From an uncultured Clostridia bacterium (GTDB lineage Bacteria > Bacillota > Clostridia > Oscillospirales > Ruminococcaceae), in assembly GCA_947586185.1 (NCBI GenBank), contig CANPXN010000001.1, positions 1 to 64,000 on the forward strand: a DNA stretch of 64,000 bases. Direction: 5' to 3'. Under the pieces are notes generated by a model. It was not told the DNA's origin and did not search any database. It worked only from the letters and a program-made list of their open reading frames with translations. Below are positions 26,098 to 36,742 of this stretch, one piece after another. How positions within the stretch are numbered: the stretch's first letter is position 1; each line of letters starts with the position of its first letter. Position numbers and translations under genes: made by a program.

Positions 26098-26853
26098 ATG
26101 GGCCAGAAAGTTAATCCGCACGGTCTTCGTGTCGGCGTTATTAAGGATTGGGATTCCCGCTGGTTTGCGAATAAGTCAGATTTTGGCGATACTCTTGTTG
26201 AAGACTACAATGTTCGTAACTATATTAAGAAGAGCTTGTATGCAGCAGGTGTTCCAAGAATTGAAATAGAAAGATTCGCTGATAAAGTCAGAATCCACAT
26301 TCACTGCGCTAAGCCTGGTATCGTAATCGGAAGAGGCGGTACAGAAATCGAAAAGCTTAGAGTTAAGCTTGAAAAGATGATGGGCAAGCAGGTTTCTATA
26401 AATATCGTTGAGGTAAAGCAGCCTGATATCAGCTCACAGCTCGTAGCTGAGAAGATCGCTCTCGATCTCGAGAACAGAATCTCATTCAGAAGAGCTATGA
26501 AGCAGTCAATCGGCAGAGCAATGCGTCTTGGCGCAAAGGGTATCAAGGTTATGGTTTCAGGACGTCTCGGCGGTGCAGAAATCGCAAGATCTGAAACATA
26601 CCACGAGGGTACAATCCCGCTTCAGACAATCAGAGCTGATATAGACTACGGTTTTGCTGAAGCTGATACAACATACGGACGTCTCGGCGTTAAGGTATGG
26701 ATCTATAAGGGCGAAGTTCTGAAGGGCGAGGTTTCAAAGTCAGACGCTGCTAAGAATAACAGCAGAGGCGGAAGAGACAGAGCTGATAACAGAAGACGCA
26801 ACAACAGAAATTATAAACCAAGAGAAGCAAAGAGTGAAGGAGGTAACCAGTAA
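26098..26853 (+). CDS. rpsC: Ribosomal protein S3 with basic C-terminal extension
   Basis: 251 residues, about 30 longer than typical. Starts [20 protein letters not shown] and has the KH domain [20 protein letters not shown] at the mRNA entry site. The C-terminus beyond GEVLKGEV is a low-complexity Arg/Asn-rich tail ([20 protein letters not shown]), probably disordered and solvent exposed. Its TAA overlaps rplP by one base. Confidence 0.97.
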   Translation: MGQKVNPHGLRVGVIKDWDSRWFANKSDFGDTLVEDYNVRNYIKKSLYAAGVPRIEIERFADKVRIHIHCAKPGIVIGRGGTEIEKLRVKLEKMMGKQVSINIVEVKQPDISSQLVAEKIALDLENRISFRRAMKQSIGRAMRLGAKGIKVMVSGRLGGAEIARSETYHEGTIPLQTIRADIDYGFAEADTTYGRLGVKVWIYKGEVLKGEVSKSDAAKNNSRGGRDRADNRRRNNRNYKPREAKSEGGNQ

Positions 26854-27278
26854 TGCTACTTCCAAAGAGAGTAAAGTACCGCCGTGTTCACAGAGGCCGT
26901 CTTAAGGGCAAGGCTATGAGAGGCAATACAGTAACTTACGGCGAATATGGTCTTCAGGCTTTAGAGCCTGCATGGATCACATCAAATCAGATCGAATCAG
27001 CCCGTATCGCTATGACACGTTATATCAAGCGTGGCGGTCAGGTTTGGATCAAAATCTTCCCGGATAAGCCGATCACAGAAAAGCCGGCTGAAACACGAAT
27101 GGGTTCCGGTAAGGGTTCACCTGAATATTGGGTAGCTGTTGTAAAGCCAGGCAGAGTAATGTTTGAAATTGCCGGCGTTCCTGAGGAAACAGCAAGAGAA
27201 GCTATGCGTCTTGCTATGCACAAGCTCCCAATCAAATGTAAATTTGTTGTTAAGGAAGAGCAAGGAGGGGAGCAGTAA
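26853..27278 (+). CDS. rplP: Ribosomal protein L16
   Basis: 141 residues. Positions tRNA at the A and P sites. Starts [26 protein letters not shown] is represented by [18 protein letters not shown], and [19 protein letters not shown] is conserved. Overlaps rpsC and rpmC by one base each. Confidence 0.98.
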   Translation: MLLPKRVKYRRVHRGRLKGKAMRGNTVTYGEYGLQALEPAWITSNQIESARIAMTRYIKRGGQVWIKIFPDKPITEKPAETRMGSGKGSPEYWVAVVKPGRVMFEIAGVPEETAREAMRLAMHKLPIKCKFVVKEEQGGEQ

Positions 27279-27484
27279 TGAAGGCATCTGAAATCAGAGA
27301 TATGTCAGTGGAAGAAATGAACGAAAAGCTGACCAGCTTAAAAGAAGAGCTCTTCAATCTTCGCTTCCAGCTTGCTGTAAACCAGCTTGATAACACATCT
27401 CGTCTTAAGGCTGTCAAGAAGGATATCGCAAGAATCAAGACAGTTCTTCGTGATGTTGAGATCAAGGCAAGCGTTAACCAGTAA
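27278..27484 (+). CDS. rpmC: Ribosomal protein L29
   Basis: 68-residue helical hairpin near the tunnel exit. Recognised from [20 protein letters not shown] and [20 protein letters not shown]. The ATG shares a base with the rplP stop; AGGAGGGGAG precedes it. Confidence 0.98.
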   Translation: MKASEIRDMSVEEMNEKLTSLKEELFNLRFQLAVNQLDNTSRLKAVKKDIARIKTVLRDVEIKASVNQ

Positions 27485-27502
27485 GAAAGGGAGGATTTAG
27501 CT

Positions 27503-27760
27503 GTGTCTGAGAGAAACCTTAGAAAAACAAGGGTTGGTAAAGTTGTAAGCGACAAGATGGATAAGACTGTTGTTGTTGCTATCGTTGACAATGTTAAACA
27601 CCCGCTTTACAAGAAGATCATCAAGAGAACAGTTAAGCTGAAGGCTCATGATGAAAAGAACGAGTGCCGTATAGGCGATCGTATAGAGGTTATGGAAACA
27701 CGTCCTTTGTCAAAGGATAAGAGATGGCGTGTAACAAACATTATTGAAAGAGCTAAGTAA
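27503..27760 (+). CDS. rpsQ: Ribosomal protein S17
   Basis: 85-residue OB-fold primary 16S binder. GTG start behind AAAGGGAGG. Signature [20 protein letters not shown] and MVME-type C-terminal segment [14 protein letters not shown]. Confidence 0.98.
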   Translation: MSERNLRKTRVGKVVSDKMDKTVVVAIVDNVKHPLYKKIIKRTVKLKAHDEKNECRIGDRIEVMETRPLSKDKRWRVTNIIERAK

Positions 27761-27810
27761 TTTATATATTGAAAAGAAGCAGTCAAAGCTTCTGAAAGGA
27801 GGAACTCGCT

Positions 27811-28179
27811 GTGATACAAATGCAGTCTTACCTGAAGGTCGCTGACAACACAGGAGCAAAAGAGCTTATGTGTATCAGAGTTCTTGGCGGCACACGCAGA
27901 AGATATGCTAATATCGGTGATGTTGTTGTAGCTTCTGTTAAGAAAGCAACACCCGGCGGCGTTGTTAAGAAGGGCGATGTTGTAAAGGCAGTTATCGTTC
28001 GTTCAGCAAAGGGACTTAGAAGAGAAGACGGCACATACATCCGTTTTGATGAAAATGCTGCCGTAATCATTAAGGAAGATAAAAATCCAAAGGGAACCCG
28101 TATTTTCGGACCTGTTGCAAGAGAGCTCCGTGACAAGGAATATATGAAGATTTTAAGCCTTGCACCGGAAGTATTATAA
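27811..28179 (+). CDS. rplN: Ribosomal protein L14
   Basis: 122 residues. GTG start (V-I-Q-M-Q-S-Y) behind AAAGGAGG. Contacts the 30S at bridge B8 and binds RsfS. Conserved [20 protein letters not shown] and [20 protein letters not shown]. Confidence 0.98.
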   Translation: MIQMQSYLKVADNTGAKELMCIRVLGGTRRRYANIGDVVVASVKKATPGGVVKKGDVVKAVIVRSAKGLRREDGTYIRFDENAAVIIKEDKNPKGTRIFGPVARELRDKEYMKILSLAPEVL

Positions 28180-28192
28180 TGGAGGTGTCATG

Positions 28193-28546
28193 ATGAGTAA
28201 GGTACACGTAAAAACAGGTGACACAGTCGTTTTGCTTACAGGCGATTATGATGATAAATATTCAAAAAGCGGTTCAAGAAAGACCGGTAAGGTTCTTGAA
28301 GTAAGCCCTAAGGAAGGCAAGGTAATCGTTGAGGGAATCAACATGATTACAAAGCATATGAAGCCGACAAGAATGGGCGAGGCCGGAAGCGTTATCCAGG
28401 CTGAATCCCCGATTTATGCTTCAAAGGTGCAGCTTGTTTGCCCAAAATGCGGCAAGCCAACAAGAGTAGGTCATAAGATCGAAATGGACGGCGATAAGAA
28501 GACAAAGCTGCGTGTTTGCAAAAAATGCGGCGAATCATTCAAATAA
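28193..28546 (+). CDS. rplX: Ribosomal protein L24 (zinc-ribbon form)
   Basis: 117 residues using ATG 28193, seven bases after GGAGG. The track start 28160 lies within rplN. The KOW motif is at the N-terminus ([20 protein letters not shown]). The C-terminus has two CxxC pairs ([13 protein letters not shown] and CKKCGES), the metal-binding variant seen in many bacteria. Assembly initiator of the 50S. Confidence 0.96.
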   Translation: MSKVHVKTGDTVVLLTGDYDDKYSKSGSRKTGKVLEVSPKEGKVIVEGINMITKHMKPTRMGEAGSVIQAESPIYASKVQLVCPKCGKPTRVGHKIEMDGDKKTKLRVCKKCGESFK

Positions 28547-28557
28547 GGAGAAACGAT

Positions 28558-29097
28558 ATGGCAAGGTTAAAAGAATACTATGTTAGCACCGTAGCTCCTG
28601 CAATGATGAAGAAATTCGGCTACAAGAGCATTATGGAAATTCCTAAGCTCGATAAGGTAGTTATCAATGTAGGCGCAGGCGAGGCTAAGGAAAATTCAAA
28701 GGTTATCGACGCTATCATGACAGACCTTATGGCAATTACAGGCCAGAGACCTGTAGTCTGCAAGGCTAAGAAGTCAGTTGCTAACTTCAAGCTCCGTGAA
28801 GGAATGCCGATCGGCGTTAAGGTTACACTGAGAAGCGAAAACATGTATGAATTTGTTGACAAGCTTTTCAATGTTGCGTTTCCTCGTGTAAGAGACTTTA
28901 GAGGAATCAACGGCAACTCATTTGACGGAAAGGGAAATTATTCAACCGGTATCAAGGAACAGCTTATTTTCCCTGAAATCGAATACGATAAGATCGATAA
29001 AGTCAGAGGTATGGATATAAACTTCATCACAACTGCCAAGACTGATGAAGAAGCGAAAGAGCTGCTTTCACTTTTGGGCGCTCCGTTCGCTAAATAA
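28558..29097 (+). CDS. rplE: Ribosomal protein L5
   Basis: 179 residues from ATG 28558 ([20 protein letters not shown]) behind AAGGAG. The track start inside rplX is rejected. Binds 5S rRNA in the central protuberance. Conserved [14 protein letters not shown] and the C-terminal [19 protein letters not shown]. Confidence 0.98.
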   Translation: MARLKEYYVSTVAPAMMKKFGYKSIMEIPKLDKVVINVGAGEAKENSKVIDAIMTDLMAITGQRPVVCKAKKSVANFKLREGMPIGVKVTLRSENMYEFVDKLFNVAFPRVRDFRGINGNSFDGKGNYSTGIKEQLIFPEIEYDKIDKVRGMDINFITTAKTDEEAKELLSLLGAPFAK

Positions 29098-29116
29098 TTA
29101 GGGAGGATAAATCACT

Positions 29117-29302
29117 ATGGCAAAAAAAGCGATGATCAATAAGCAGCAGAGAACTCCCAAGTATTCAACAAGAGCTTATAACAGATGCAAGATTTGCGGC
29201 AGACCGCATGCATATCTGAGAAAGTTCGGCATCTGCCGAATCTGTTTCAGAGAGCTCGCACACAAGGGCCAGATTCCTGGTGTTAAAAAGGCAAGCTGGT
29301 AA
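29117..29302 (+). CDS. rpsN: Ribosomal protein S14 type Z
   Basis: 61-residue zinc-binding form with [10 protein letters not shown] and [17 protein letters not shown]. This is the normal short C+ paralogue found in Firmicutes spc operons. AGGGAGG upstream. Confidence 0.98.
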   Translation: MAKKAMINKQQRTPKYSTRAYNRCKICGRPHAYLRKFGICRICFRELAHKGQIPGVKKASW

Positions 29303-29325
29303 AAATACAAAGGAGGTCATTTGGC

Positions 29326-29724
29326 ATGCAGATTACTGATACAATAGCAGATTTACTGACAAGAATTCGTAATGCGAGTTCTGCAAAGCACGCCACGGTT
29401 GACGTTCCCGCTTCAAATGTAAAGAAAGCTATTACACAGATTCTCGTTGAAGAAGGTTATGTAAAGAGCTTCCAGGTCATTGAAGACGGTAAGCAGGGTA
29501 TAATCAGAATTACACTTAAATACAGCGATAGTAAGTCACCGGTTATAACAGGCTTACGCAGGGTTTCAAAACCAGGCTTGCGTATATATTCAAGTTGTGA
29601 GGATATGCCTAAGGTAAGAAAGGGTCTTGGTATTGCGATCGTTTCAACATCTAAGGGAATCATGACTGACAAAAAGGCTCGTGAGCTGAACGTCGGCGGC
29701 GAGATTTTAGCATTTATTTGGTAA
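29326..29724 (+). CDS. rpsH: Ribosomal protein S8
   Basis: 132-residue 16S central-domain binder and translational regulator of spc operons in some bacteria. Recognised from [20 protein letters not shown] and [20 protein letters not shown]. Confidence 0.98.
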   Translation: MQITDTIADLLTRIRNASSAKHATVDVPASNVKKAITQILVEEGYVKSFQVIEDGKQGIIRITLKYSDSKSPVITGLRRVSKPGLRIYSSCEDMPKVRKGLGIAIVSTSKGIMTDKKARELNVGGEILAFIW

Positions 29725-29737
29725 GGAGGACACGGAT

Positions 29738-30283
29738 ATGTCAAGAATAGGTAAAATGCCGATTAGTGTCCCTGCCGGTGTAGATGTTAAAAATGAAAAT
29801 AATATGATTACCGTAAAGGGCCCTAAGGGCACAATCACAAAGCAGTTCGCAGAGTCTATGAACATCGAGATCGCTGACGGCGTTATCACAGTAACACGTC
29901 CGAACGATGAAAAGACAAACAGAAGCCTTCACGGTCTTACAAGAACACTTATCGCTAACATGGTCGAAGGCGTTACAAACGGCTTCTCAAAGACTCTTGA
30001 GATCGAGGGTGTAGGTTACCGTGCTGCAAAGCAGGGAAACAACCTTGTTATGAACCTTGGTTATTCACATCAGGTAATTGTTCCTGAAACAGACGGCATC
30101 AAGATAGATGTTCCACAGCCTAACAAGATCGTAATTAACGGTATTGATAAGCAGGTTGTAGGTCAGTTTGCCGCTGAAGTTCGTGAAAAACGTCCACCTG
30201 AGCCGTATAAGGGCAAGGGTATAAGATATGCCGGCGAACACATTATCCGCAAGGAAGGTAAAGCTGGTAAGGGCAAGAAGTAA
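29738..30283 (+). CDS. rplF: Ribosomal protein L6
   Basis: 181 residues, a duplicated fold near the factor-binding site. Starts [17 protein letters not shown]. The C-terminal [20 protein letters not shown] is the family hallmark. GGAGGA lies upstream. Confidence 0.98.
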   Translation: MSRIGKMPISVPAGVDVKNENNMITVKGPKGTITKQFAESMNIEIADGVITVTRPNDEKTNRSLHGLTRTLIANMVEGVTNGFSKTLEIEGVGYRAAKQGNNLVMNLGYSHQVIVPETDGIKIDVPQPNKIVINGIDKQVVGQFAAEVREKRPPEPYKGKGIRYAGEHIIRKEGKAGKGKK

Positions 30284-30301
30284 TAAAGGAGTGAATTTGC
30301 A

Positions 30302-30661
30302 ATGATTAAAAAGGCTGACAGTAATAAAGCCAGATTAAAGAGACATCGCAGAGTTCGTGCGAAGATTTCCGGTACTCCTCAGTGTCCGCGTCTTAACGTT
30401 TACCGTTCAACAAAGCATATTTACGCTCAGATCATTGACGATGTAAACGGTGTTACACTCGCTTCTGCTTCAAGCCTTGAAAAGGATTTTGACGGAAACG
30501 GCGGAAATATAGAGGGCGCTCGCAAGATCGGTGAAACGATCGCTAAGCGTGCAGTTGAAAAGGGTATTGCTGAAGTCGTATTCGACAGAGGCGGTTACCT
30601 CTATCACGGAAGAATCAAAGAGCTTGCTGAAGGAGCTCGTGAAAACGGACTGAAGTTCTAA
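30302..30661 (+). CDS. rplR: Ribosomal protein L18
   Basis: 119-residue 5S rRNA binder. Conserved [20 protein letters not shown] and the C-terminal [20 protein letters not shown]. Confidence 0.98.
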   Translation: MIKKADSNKARLKRHRRVRAKISGTPQCPRLNVYRSTKHIYAQIIDDVNGVTLASASSLEKDFDGNGGNIEGARKIGETIAKRAVEKGIAEVVFDRGGYLYHGRIKELAEGARENGLKF

Positions 30662-30677
30662 GAAGGAGGTAATACTT

Positions 30678-31178
30678 TTGGCTAATATAGATGCTAATGC
30701 ATTGGAGCTTTCTGAAAAGGTTGTTTCCATTAACAGAGTTGCTAAGACTGTTAAGGGCGGACGTATAATGAAGTTCGCTGCTCTGGTAGTAGTCGGTGAC
30801 GGAAACGGCACAGTAGGCTTTGGTCTGGGTAAATCAGGCGAAGTTCCGGACGCAATCCGCAAGGGTATTGAGGACGCTAAGAAGAACTTGATCAAGATCC
30901 CTATGAGAGGCACAACGATCCCTCACGAAGTAATCGGCGCTTTCGGCGCAGGCAGAGTTCTTATGAAGCCTGCTGCTCCTGGTACAGGCGTTATCGCCGG
31001 CGGTCCGGTTCGTGCGGTAATCGAAATGGCTGGTATCAAGGATATCAGAACAAAGTCTCTTCGTTCAAACAACCCATGCAACGTAGTAAGAGCAACTATT
31101 GCAGGTCTTGCTTCATGTATGACAGCTAAAGAAGTAGCTGAAAAGAGAGGCAAGTCAATAAAGGAAATTTTAGGTTAA
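30678..31178 (+). CDS. rpsE: Ribosomal protein S5
   Basis: 166 residues. TTG start behind GGAGG nine bases upstream. dsRNA-binding-like N-domain ([20 protein letters not shown], the spectinomycin-site region) and the C-domain [20 protein letters not shown]. Confidence 0.98.
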   Translation: MANIDANALELSEKVVSINRVAKTVKGGRIMKFAALVVVGDGNGTVGFGLGKSGEVPDAIRKGIEDAKKNLIKIPMRGTTIPHEVIGAFGAGRVLMKPAAPGTGVIAGGPVRAVIEMAGIKDIRTKSLRSNNPCNVVRATIAGLASCMTAKEVAEKRGKSIKEILG

Positions 31179-31191
31179 GGAGTGAGCGGTA

Positions 31192-31368
31192 ATGGCAAAG
31201 CAGATTAAGCTCGTAAAGAGCCTTATAGGCAGAAAACAGGACCAGATTGATACAGCTCATTCACTGGGCCTTAAAAAAATCGGTCAGGTAACAGTACAGC
31301 CTGACAATGAGCAGACTAAGGGAAAAATCGAAAAGATCTCTCACCTCGTGGAGGTTCAGGAAGCGTAA
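31192..31368 (+). CDS. rpmD: Ribosomal protein L30
   Basis: 58 residues, too short for the ORF track. ATG at 31192 behind AAGGAG; reads [20 protein letters not shown], then LGLKKIGQ, stop TAA 31366-31368. The sequence and its place between rpsE and rplO identify it as the 50S protein L30. Confidence 0.96.
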   Translation: MAKQIKLVKSLIGRKQDQIDTAHSLGLKKIGQVTVQPDNEQTKGKIEKISHLVEVQEA

Positions 31369-31386
31369 GCAAGGAGGTGCATCACG

Positions 31387-31827
31387 ATGAAATTACACGA
31401 ATTATCACCAGCGCCGGGTTCAGTTTCTGAACGTAAGCGTATCGGCAGAGGCCACGGTTCAGGCAACGGCAAAACAGCCGGCAAGGGCCATAAGGGACAG
31501 AACGCACGTTCAGGCGGCGGCGTTAGAATCGGCTTTGAAGGCGGACAGATGCCGCTTGCAAGAAGAATCCCTAAGAGAGGCTTCAATAACATTTTTGCAA
31601 CTAAGTATACTGCTATCAATGTTTCACAGCTCAATAAGTTCGTTGATGGAACAGTAGTTGATACAGAAATGCTCAAGGCTGCAGGAATCATTAAGAAGGA
31701 GAACGACGGTGTTAAAATTCTTGGCAACGGCGAACTCACTGCAAAAATTACTGTAAAGGCTGCTAAATTCTCACAGAGTGCTGTCGAAAAAATCGAGAAG
31801 GCTGGCGGGAAAGCAGAGGTGATTTAA
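31387..31827 (+). CDS. rplO: Ribosomal protein L15
   Basis: 146 residues. Conserved glycine-rich N-terminus [20 protein letters not shown] and [27 protein letters not shown] precedes the ATG. Precedes secY as in almost all bacteria. Confidence 0.98.
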   Translation: MKLHELSPAPGSVSERKRIGRGHGSGNGKTAGKGHKGQNARSGGGVRIGFEGGQMPLARRIPKRGFNNIFATKYTAINVSQLNKFVDGTVVDTEMLKAAGIIKKENDGVKILGNGELTAKITVKAAKFSQSAVEKIEKAGGKAEVI

Positions 31828-31828
31828 T

Positions 31829-33157
31829 GTGTTCGAAACATTGAGGAACGCATGGAAAATCACGGAACTTCGTAAGAAGATTCTATTTACTTTATTAATA
31901 GTTATAATATTCAGAATCGGAAGCGCTCTTACAGTTCCATTCCTTGATACAACAGCCGTACAGGGCTGGATGGATCAGTCGGCAACTGACGGCAACTTCC
32001 TTGAATATCTTAACGTATTGACCGGTGGTGCATTGTCAAAGGCAACAATATTCTCACTGTCAATCACACCGTATATCAACTCTTCAATTATTATGCAGCT
32101 CCTGACGTATGCACTTCCTCCTTTGGAGAGGTTGCAGCAGGAGGGTGAAGAAGGAAGAAAACGTCTTAACCAGATAACTTCTTTTGTAGCACTTGGTCTT
32201 TCACTTTTCATGTCCATAGCATACTATTTCACATTGAAAAACAGCATGGGCGCAGTTAAGTATACAACCGGTGCGGAAGGCATTTTTGCAGCAGTTGTTA
32301 TTGTAGGATGCTTCGCAGCCGGCGCTTCGCTGGTTGTATGGATGGGTAACAGAATCAATGAAAGAGGTATCGGCAACGGTATTTCTATGATTCTTTTTGC
32401 AGGTATCGTTGCAAGATTCCCGACCGATGTCGGAACTCTTGTAGAACTTACCAAGCAGACCCCTGAAAAGTATCTCTTCGTTTCAATTGGTATCCTGATC
32501 GTATTTGTTCTTATGATAGGATTTGTTGTATTTATGAACGAGTCTGAAAGAAGAATACCGATTCAGTATGCAAAGCGTGTCGTTGGCAGAAAGCAGTACG
32601 GCGGACAGAACACACACATTCCTGTAAAGGTTTGCATGAGCGGTGTTATGCCAATCATCTTCGCTATGTCTTTCATGTCAATTCCAAGTACTTTAAGACT
32701 CTTTATTGAGCCTGTTAAAACATTTGACGGCGCAACCTTTATGCAGAAGTTTTATGTACATTTTCTTAATTTCTTCAGCACAAGATCATTTTCTTATGCA
32801 CTTATATACTTCATCCTTATCATAGCGTTTAACTACTTCTATGTATCGATGCAGTATAATCCAATAGAAATTGCAAACAACCTTCGTCAGCATAACGGAG
32901 GCATCCCGGGAATCAGACCTGGTAAACCGACTTCGGATTACATCCAGAGAGTTCTTTCAAAGATCACTCTCGTAGGCGCATTCTTCCTGGGTATTATTGC
33001 AATCTTCCCTATATTCCTTGCAAAGGCAGATGAAAACCTGAGCAGCCTTTCAATGGGCGGTACAACAATGCTTATCGTTGTAAGCGTTGCCCTTGAAACT
33101 GTTCGTACTCTTGAATCACAGATGATGATGCGTCATCATAAGGGATTCCTTGAATAA
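31829..33157 (+). CDS. secY: Protein translocase subunit SecY
   Basis: 442-residue ten-helix channel of the Sec translocon. GTG start at 31829 (FETLRNAWKITELRKKILFT); the ATG overlapping the rplO stop is out of frame. Visible: the plug/TM2 region LSITPYINSSIIMQLL, the cytoplasmic loop NESERRIPIQYAKRVVGRKQ and FNYFYVSMQYNPIEIANNLR. SecE and SecG are not in the window. Confidence 0.97.
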   Translation: MFETLRNAWKITELRKKILFTLLIVIIFRIGSALTVPFLDTTAVQGWMDQSATDGNFLEYLNVLTGGALSKATIFSLSITPYINSSIIMQLLTYALPPLERLQQEGEEGRKRLNQITSFVALGLSLFMSIAYYFTLKNSMGAVKYTTGAEGIFAAVVIVGCFAAGASLVVWMGNRINERGIGNGISMILFAGIVARFPTDVGTLVELTKQTPEKYLFVSIGILIVFVLMIGFVVFMNESERRIPIQYAKRVVGRKQYGGQNTHIPVKVCMSGVMPIIFAMSFMSIPSTLRLFIEPVKTFDGATFMQKFYVHFLNFFSTRSFSYALIYFILIIAFNYFYVSMQYNPIEIANNLRQHNGGIPGIRPGKPTSDYIQRVLSKITLVGAFFLGIIAIFPIFLAKADENLSSLSMGGTTMLIVVSVALETVRTLESQMMMRHHKGFLE

Positions 33158-33170
33158 GGAGGAAGCAATA

Positions 33171-33803
33171 ATGAATTTAATTTTACTGGGCGCACCTGGC
33201 GCAGGCAAAGGTACTCAGGCAGAGGTTATTTCAGAAGCACTGAATATTCCTCAGATCTCAACAGGAAATATTCTTCGTGAAGCTGTTAAGAACGGCACTG
33301 AGTATGGCCTTAAGGCTAAGGCTGCTATGGAGAGCGGTTCACTTGTTTCCGATGATGTTGTTATCGGTATCTTGAAGGACAGGATCGCTGAGGATGACTG
33401 TAAAAACGGTTATATCCTTGACGGTTTCCCGAGAACTGTTCCACAGGCTGAGGCTCTTGAAAATATGGGCGTAAATATTGATAAGGTTATCGAAATTGAC
33501 GTTCCTGACGAAACAATTCAGCAGAGACTGTCCGGAAGAAGAGTCTGCGAAGACTGCGGAGCTTCCTATCACGTTGAGTTCAAGCCTTCTAAAGCTGAGG
33601 GCGTGTGCGATAAGTGCGGCGGCAAAACAGTTCAGCGTAAGGACGATCATCCTGACACTGTTATCGAGCGTCTGAAGGTTTATCACCAGCAGACAGCTCC
33701 TCTTAAGGATTTCTATGCAAACCGCGGTAAGCTGAAAACTGTAAAGGGTCAGAGCGAGGTTTCCGAAACCTCCAAGCTTACTCTTGAAGCAGTGAAGGCG
33801 TAA
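33171..33803 (+). CDS. adk: Adenylate kinase with zinc-type LID
   Basis: 210 residues from ATG 33171 (GGAGG seven bases upstream); the track start is inside secY. Interconverts ATP+AMP and 2 ADP. P-loop GAPGAGKGTQAE, NMP-binding DGFPRTVPQAEAL. The LID carries four cysteines (CEDCGASYH and CDKCGGK) that bind structural zinc as in Gram-positive Adk. Confidence 0.98.
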   Translation: MNLILLGAPGAGKGTQAEVISEALNIPQISTGNILREAVKNGTEYGLKAKAAMESGSLVSDDVVIGILKDRIAEDDCKNGYILDGFPRTVPQAEALENMGVNIDKVIEIDVPDETIQQRLSGRRVCEDCGASYHVEFKPSKAEGVCDKCGGKTVQRKDDHPDTVIERLKVYHQQTAPLKDFYANRGKLKTVKGQSEVSETSKLTLEAVKA

Positions 33804-33805
33804 TA

Positions 33806-34555
33806 ATGGTTAGTGTAAAATCCAGTACTGATTTAGCTAAAATGCGTGAAGCCGGACGAATTTCCGGCCGTGCGCTGAAGCTTGCAGGTGAATCAATTAA
33901 AGCAGGTATGACAACAAAAGCCCTTGACAAAATTATTCACGATTATATAGTCGGATGCGGAGCTAAGCCTTCCTTCTTAGGATACGGCGGCTTTCCGGGC
34001 AGTGCCTGCATTTCAATAAACGATGAGGTCATTCATGGTATACCAAGCCATAAAAGAAGGATCGCTGAGGGCGATATAGTAAGTGTTGACGTGGGAGCAT
34101 GTATAAACGGCTTTCACGGAGATACATGCGCTACTTTCGCTGTTGGAAAGGTTTCAGATGAGGCCAAAAAGCTCCTTGAGGTAACCGAGGCTTCCCTCTA
34201 TGAGGGTATCAAGGCGGCTCAGGTGGGAGCAAGGATCGGCGATGTTTCCCATGCGGTTGAGGAGTACTGCGTGTCAAGGGGATACGGTGTCGTAAGACAG
34301 TACTGCGGACACGGTATCGGAAGAGAGCTTCATGAATCCCCTGAAGTGCCGAATTACGGTAAGGCAGGTCATGGAGTAAGACTTGTTTCAGGAATGACAT
34401 TCTGCGTTGAGCCTATGATTAACGTCAAAGGCGAGGGCATAAGAGTTTTAAACGACGGCTGGACAGTTGTCACAAAGGACGGTTCGCTGTCAGCACACTT
34501 TGAACATGCCATTGCAATTACGCCAAACGGTCCGGTTATTCTTACCGAGCCTTAA
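33806..34555 (+). CDS. map: Methionine aminopeptidase type I
   Basis: 249 residues. Removes initiator methionine. Metal ligands are recognisable in VDVGACINGFHGDTCATF, the catalytic His in YCGHGIGRELHESP, and GMTFCVEPMINV, with the final glutamate region SAHFEHAIAIT. It starts two bases after the adk stop. Confidence 0.97.
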   Translation: MVSVKSSTDLAKMREAGRISGRALKLAGESIKAGMTTKALDKIIHDYIVGCGAKPSFLGYGGFPGSACISINDEVIHGIPSHKRRIAEGDIVSVDVGACINGFHGDTCATFAVGKVSDEAKKLLEVTEASLYEGIKAAQVGARIGDVSHAVEEYCVSRGYGVVRQYCGHGIGRELHESPEVPNYGKAGHGVRLVSGMTFCVEPMINVKGEGIRVLNDGWTVVTKDGSLSAHFEHAIAITPNGPVILTEP

Positions 34556-34567
34556 CGGAGGGTAGCA

Positions 34568-34828
34568 GTGGAGATTAGAGAAGGTGCAATAGCGAGAGCC
34601 TGTGCCGGCAGAGATAAGGATGGCTTTTTCGTAGTGACGAAAATCATCGGGAATTATGCTTTTATAGCGGATGGCCGCAGAAGAAAGCTTGAGTTTCCGA
34701 AACGGAAAAGTCTAAAGCATCTGAGATTTACCAATAATGTTATAGACTTAAACGGTATAACAGATAAAAAGCTTAGAAATGTGCTGAGTGTATACTCGGA
34801 CACCGTAACCGATATGGGGAGGTATTAA
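34568..34828 (+). CDS. KOW-domain RNA-binding protein
   Basis: 86 residues, GTG start behind GGAGGG. The N-terminus ([20 protein letters not shown]) has the KOW/L14e-like pattern found in the small protein that Firmicutes encode between map and infA. The rest is basic ([18 protein letters not shown]). Probably ribosome associated; precise role unknown. Confidence 0.8.
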   Translation: MEIREGAIARACAGRDKDGFFVVTKIIGNYAFIADGRRRKLEFPKRKSLKHLRFTNNVIDLNGITDKKLRNVLSVYSDTVTDMGRY

Positions 34829-34830
34829 TT

Positions 34831-35049
34831 TTGTCTAAGGAAGATGGAATTGAATTAGAAGGTATCGTTGAGGAGGCACTGCCGAACGCAATGTTCAAGG
34901 TAAAGCTTCCGAATGATCATATAATTCTTGCACATGTATCAGGCAAGCTCAGAATGAACTATATCAGAATCGTTCCGGGCGACAAGGTAACTGTTGAAAT
35001 GTCACCTTATGACCTGACTAAGGGCAGAATCACTTGGAGAGCTAAGTAA
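34831..35049 (+). CDS. infA: Translation initiation factor IF-1
   Basis: 72-residue OB-fold protein occupying the 30S A site during initiation. TTG start behind GGGGAGG. Conserved [20 protein letters not shown] and [19 protein letters not shown]. Confidence 0.98.
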   Translation: MSKEDGIELEGIVEEALPNAMFKVKLPNDHIILAHVSGKLRMNYIRIVPGDKVTVEMSPYDLTKGRITWRAK

Positions 35050-35229
<180 letters not shown>

Positions 35230-35271
35230 ATAAAAGCCGTGACATCTTATTAACGGAGGTGCTATTAATTA

Positions 35272-35640
35272 ATGGCAAGAATTGCTGGTATTGACCTGCC
35301 AAAGGACAAGAGAGTCGAAATCGGTTTGACTTATATCTACGGCATTGGTCGTCCGACTGCTGCAAAAATTCTCGATGAGACAGGTATTAATCCTGATACA
35401 AGAGTTAAGGATCTTACTGAACAGGATGTAGCAAAGCTGCGTGACTATATAGATCAGAACTGTAATGTTGAGGGTGACCTCAGAAGAGAAGTTGCACTTA
35501 ATATCAAGAGACTTGTTGAAATAGGATGCTACAGAGGCGTTCGTCACCGTAAGGGTCTTCCTGTAAGAGGACAGAGAACAAAGACGAATGCAAGAACTCG
35601 CAAGGGTCCGGTTAAGACAATCGCTAACAAGAAGAAGTAA
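35272..35640 (+). CDS. rpsM: Ribosomal protein S13
   Basis: 122-residue 30S head protein contacting the P-site tRNA and the 50S. Conserved [20 protein letters not shown] and the basic C-tail [20 protein letters not shown]. Confidence 0.98.
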   Translation: MARIAGIDLPKDKRVEIGLTYIYGIGRPTAAKILDETGINPDTRVKDLTEQDVAKLRDYIDQNCNVEGDLRREVALNIKRLVEIGCYRGVRHRKGLPVRGQRTKTNARTRKGPVKTIANKKK

Positions 35641-35654
35641 GGAGGGAATGAACA

Positions 35655-36056
35655 TTGGCACAGCAGAAAGGCAAGAAGGTTGCAGTAAGAAGACGCAGAG
35701 AGCGTAAGAATATTGAAAGCGGCGCTGTTCATATCCAGTCTACTTTTAATAATACAATTGTAACTATCACTGATACACAGGGTAACGCTATTTCATGGGC
35801 AAGCGCCGGCGGTCTTGGATTTAGAGGTTCAAGAAAGTCTACTCCGTTTGCAGCTCAGACAGCAGCTGAAACAGCAGCAAGAGCAGCTATGGAGCATGGT
35901 CTTAAAACCGTTGAGGTTTATGTAAAGGGACCTGGTTCAGGCCGTGAAGCAGCAATCAGAGCTTTACAGGGCGTTGGCCTTGAGGTTAAGATGATCAAGG
36001 ACGTAACCCCTATTCCACATAACGGATGCCGTCCTCCAAAGAGAAGACGTGTATAA
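35655..36056 (+). CDS. rpsK: Ribosomal protein S11
   Basis: 133-residue platform protein. TTG start behind GGAGGG. Conserved [20 protein letters not shown] and the C-terminal [18 protein letters not shown]. Confidence 0.98.
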   Translation: MAQQKGKKVAVRRRRERKNIESGAVHIQSTFNNTIVTITDTQGNAISWASAGGLGFRGSRKSTPFAAQTAAETAARAAMEHGLKTVEVYVKGPGSGREAAIRALQGVGLEVKMIKDVTPIPHNGCRPPKRRRV

Positions 36057-36076
36057 TTTTACAGGAGGTGTAAGAT

Positions 36077-36673
36077 TTGGCTATTAATAGAGAACCTATT
36101 CTCAAAAGGTGCAGATACCTGGGAATCAGCCCGGCTGTAATGGGTATCGCAAAGGAAAGCAACCGTAATCCTAACGCAAACAAGAGAAAGAAAGTTTCAG
36201 AATACGGAATGCAGCTCAAGGAAAAACAGAAGCTGAAATTCATCTATGGTGTATTGGAAAAACCTTTCCGTCACTACTATGAGCTTGCTGAAAAAATGGA
36301 AGGCAAAGCCGGTGAAAACCTTATTACAATTCTTGAATCAAGACTTGATAATATCGCTTTCAGAATGGGTCTTGCTCTTACAAGACGTGAAGCAAGACAG
36401 CTGGTTTCACATGGACATTTCTGTGTAAACGGCGTTAAGGTGGACGTTCCTTCTTATAGAGTAAAGGTCGGCGACGTAATCGAGCTTTGTGATAACAGCA
36501 AGAAGCTTGACAAGTTCAAGGATACTGCTGAAGCAACAAAGGGAAGAGTAGTTCCTCTCTGGCTTGAAGCAAACAAGGATGCGTTCTCAGCTAAGGTTGT
36601 TCGTATGCCTGTTAAGGATGACATAGACTATGAGGTTGAGGAAACATTCATTGTCGAGTTGTATTCCAAATAA
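36077..36673 (+). CDS. rpsD: Ribosomal protein S4
   Basis: 198 residues, TTG start behind AGGAGGTG. Primary 16S binder and, in Bacillus, autoregulator of its own gene. The S4 domain is at NIAFRMGLALTRREARQLVS. The N-terminus lacks the zinc cysteines (C- form: single Cys in KRCRYLG). Confidence 0.97.
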   Translation: MAINREPILKRCRYLGISPAVMGIAKESNRNPNANKRKKVSEYGMQLKEKQKLKFIYGVLEKPFRHYYELAEKMEGKAGENLITILESRLDNIAFRMGLALTRREARQLVSHGHFCVNGVKVDVPSYRVKVGDVIELCDNSKKLDKFKDTAEATKGRVVPLWLEANKDAFSAKVVRMPVKDDIDYEVEETFIVELYSK

Positions 36674-36742
36674 TAAGTGTTCGCTTGTCAGAAGTCTGTT
36701 CATTTATATATTTAAAAGTGATTGCGAAATAGGAGGGTTCTT

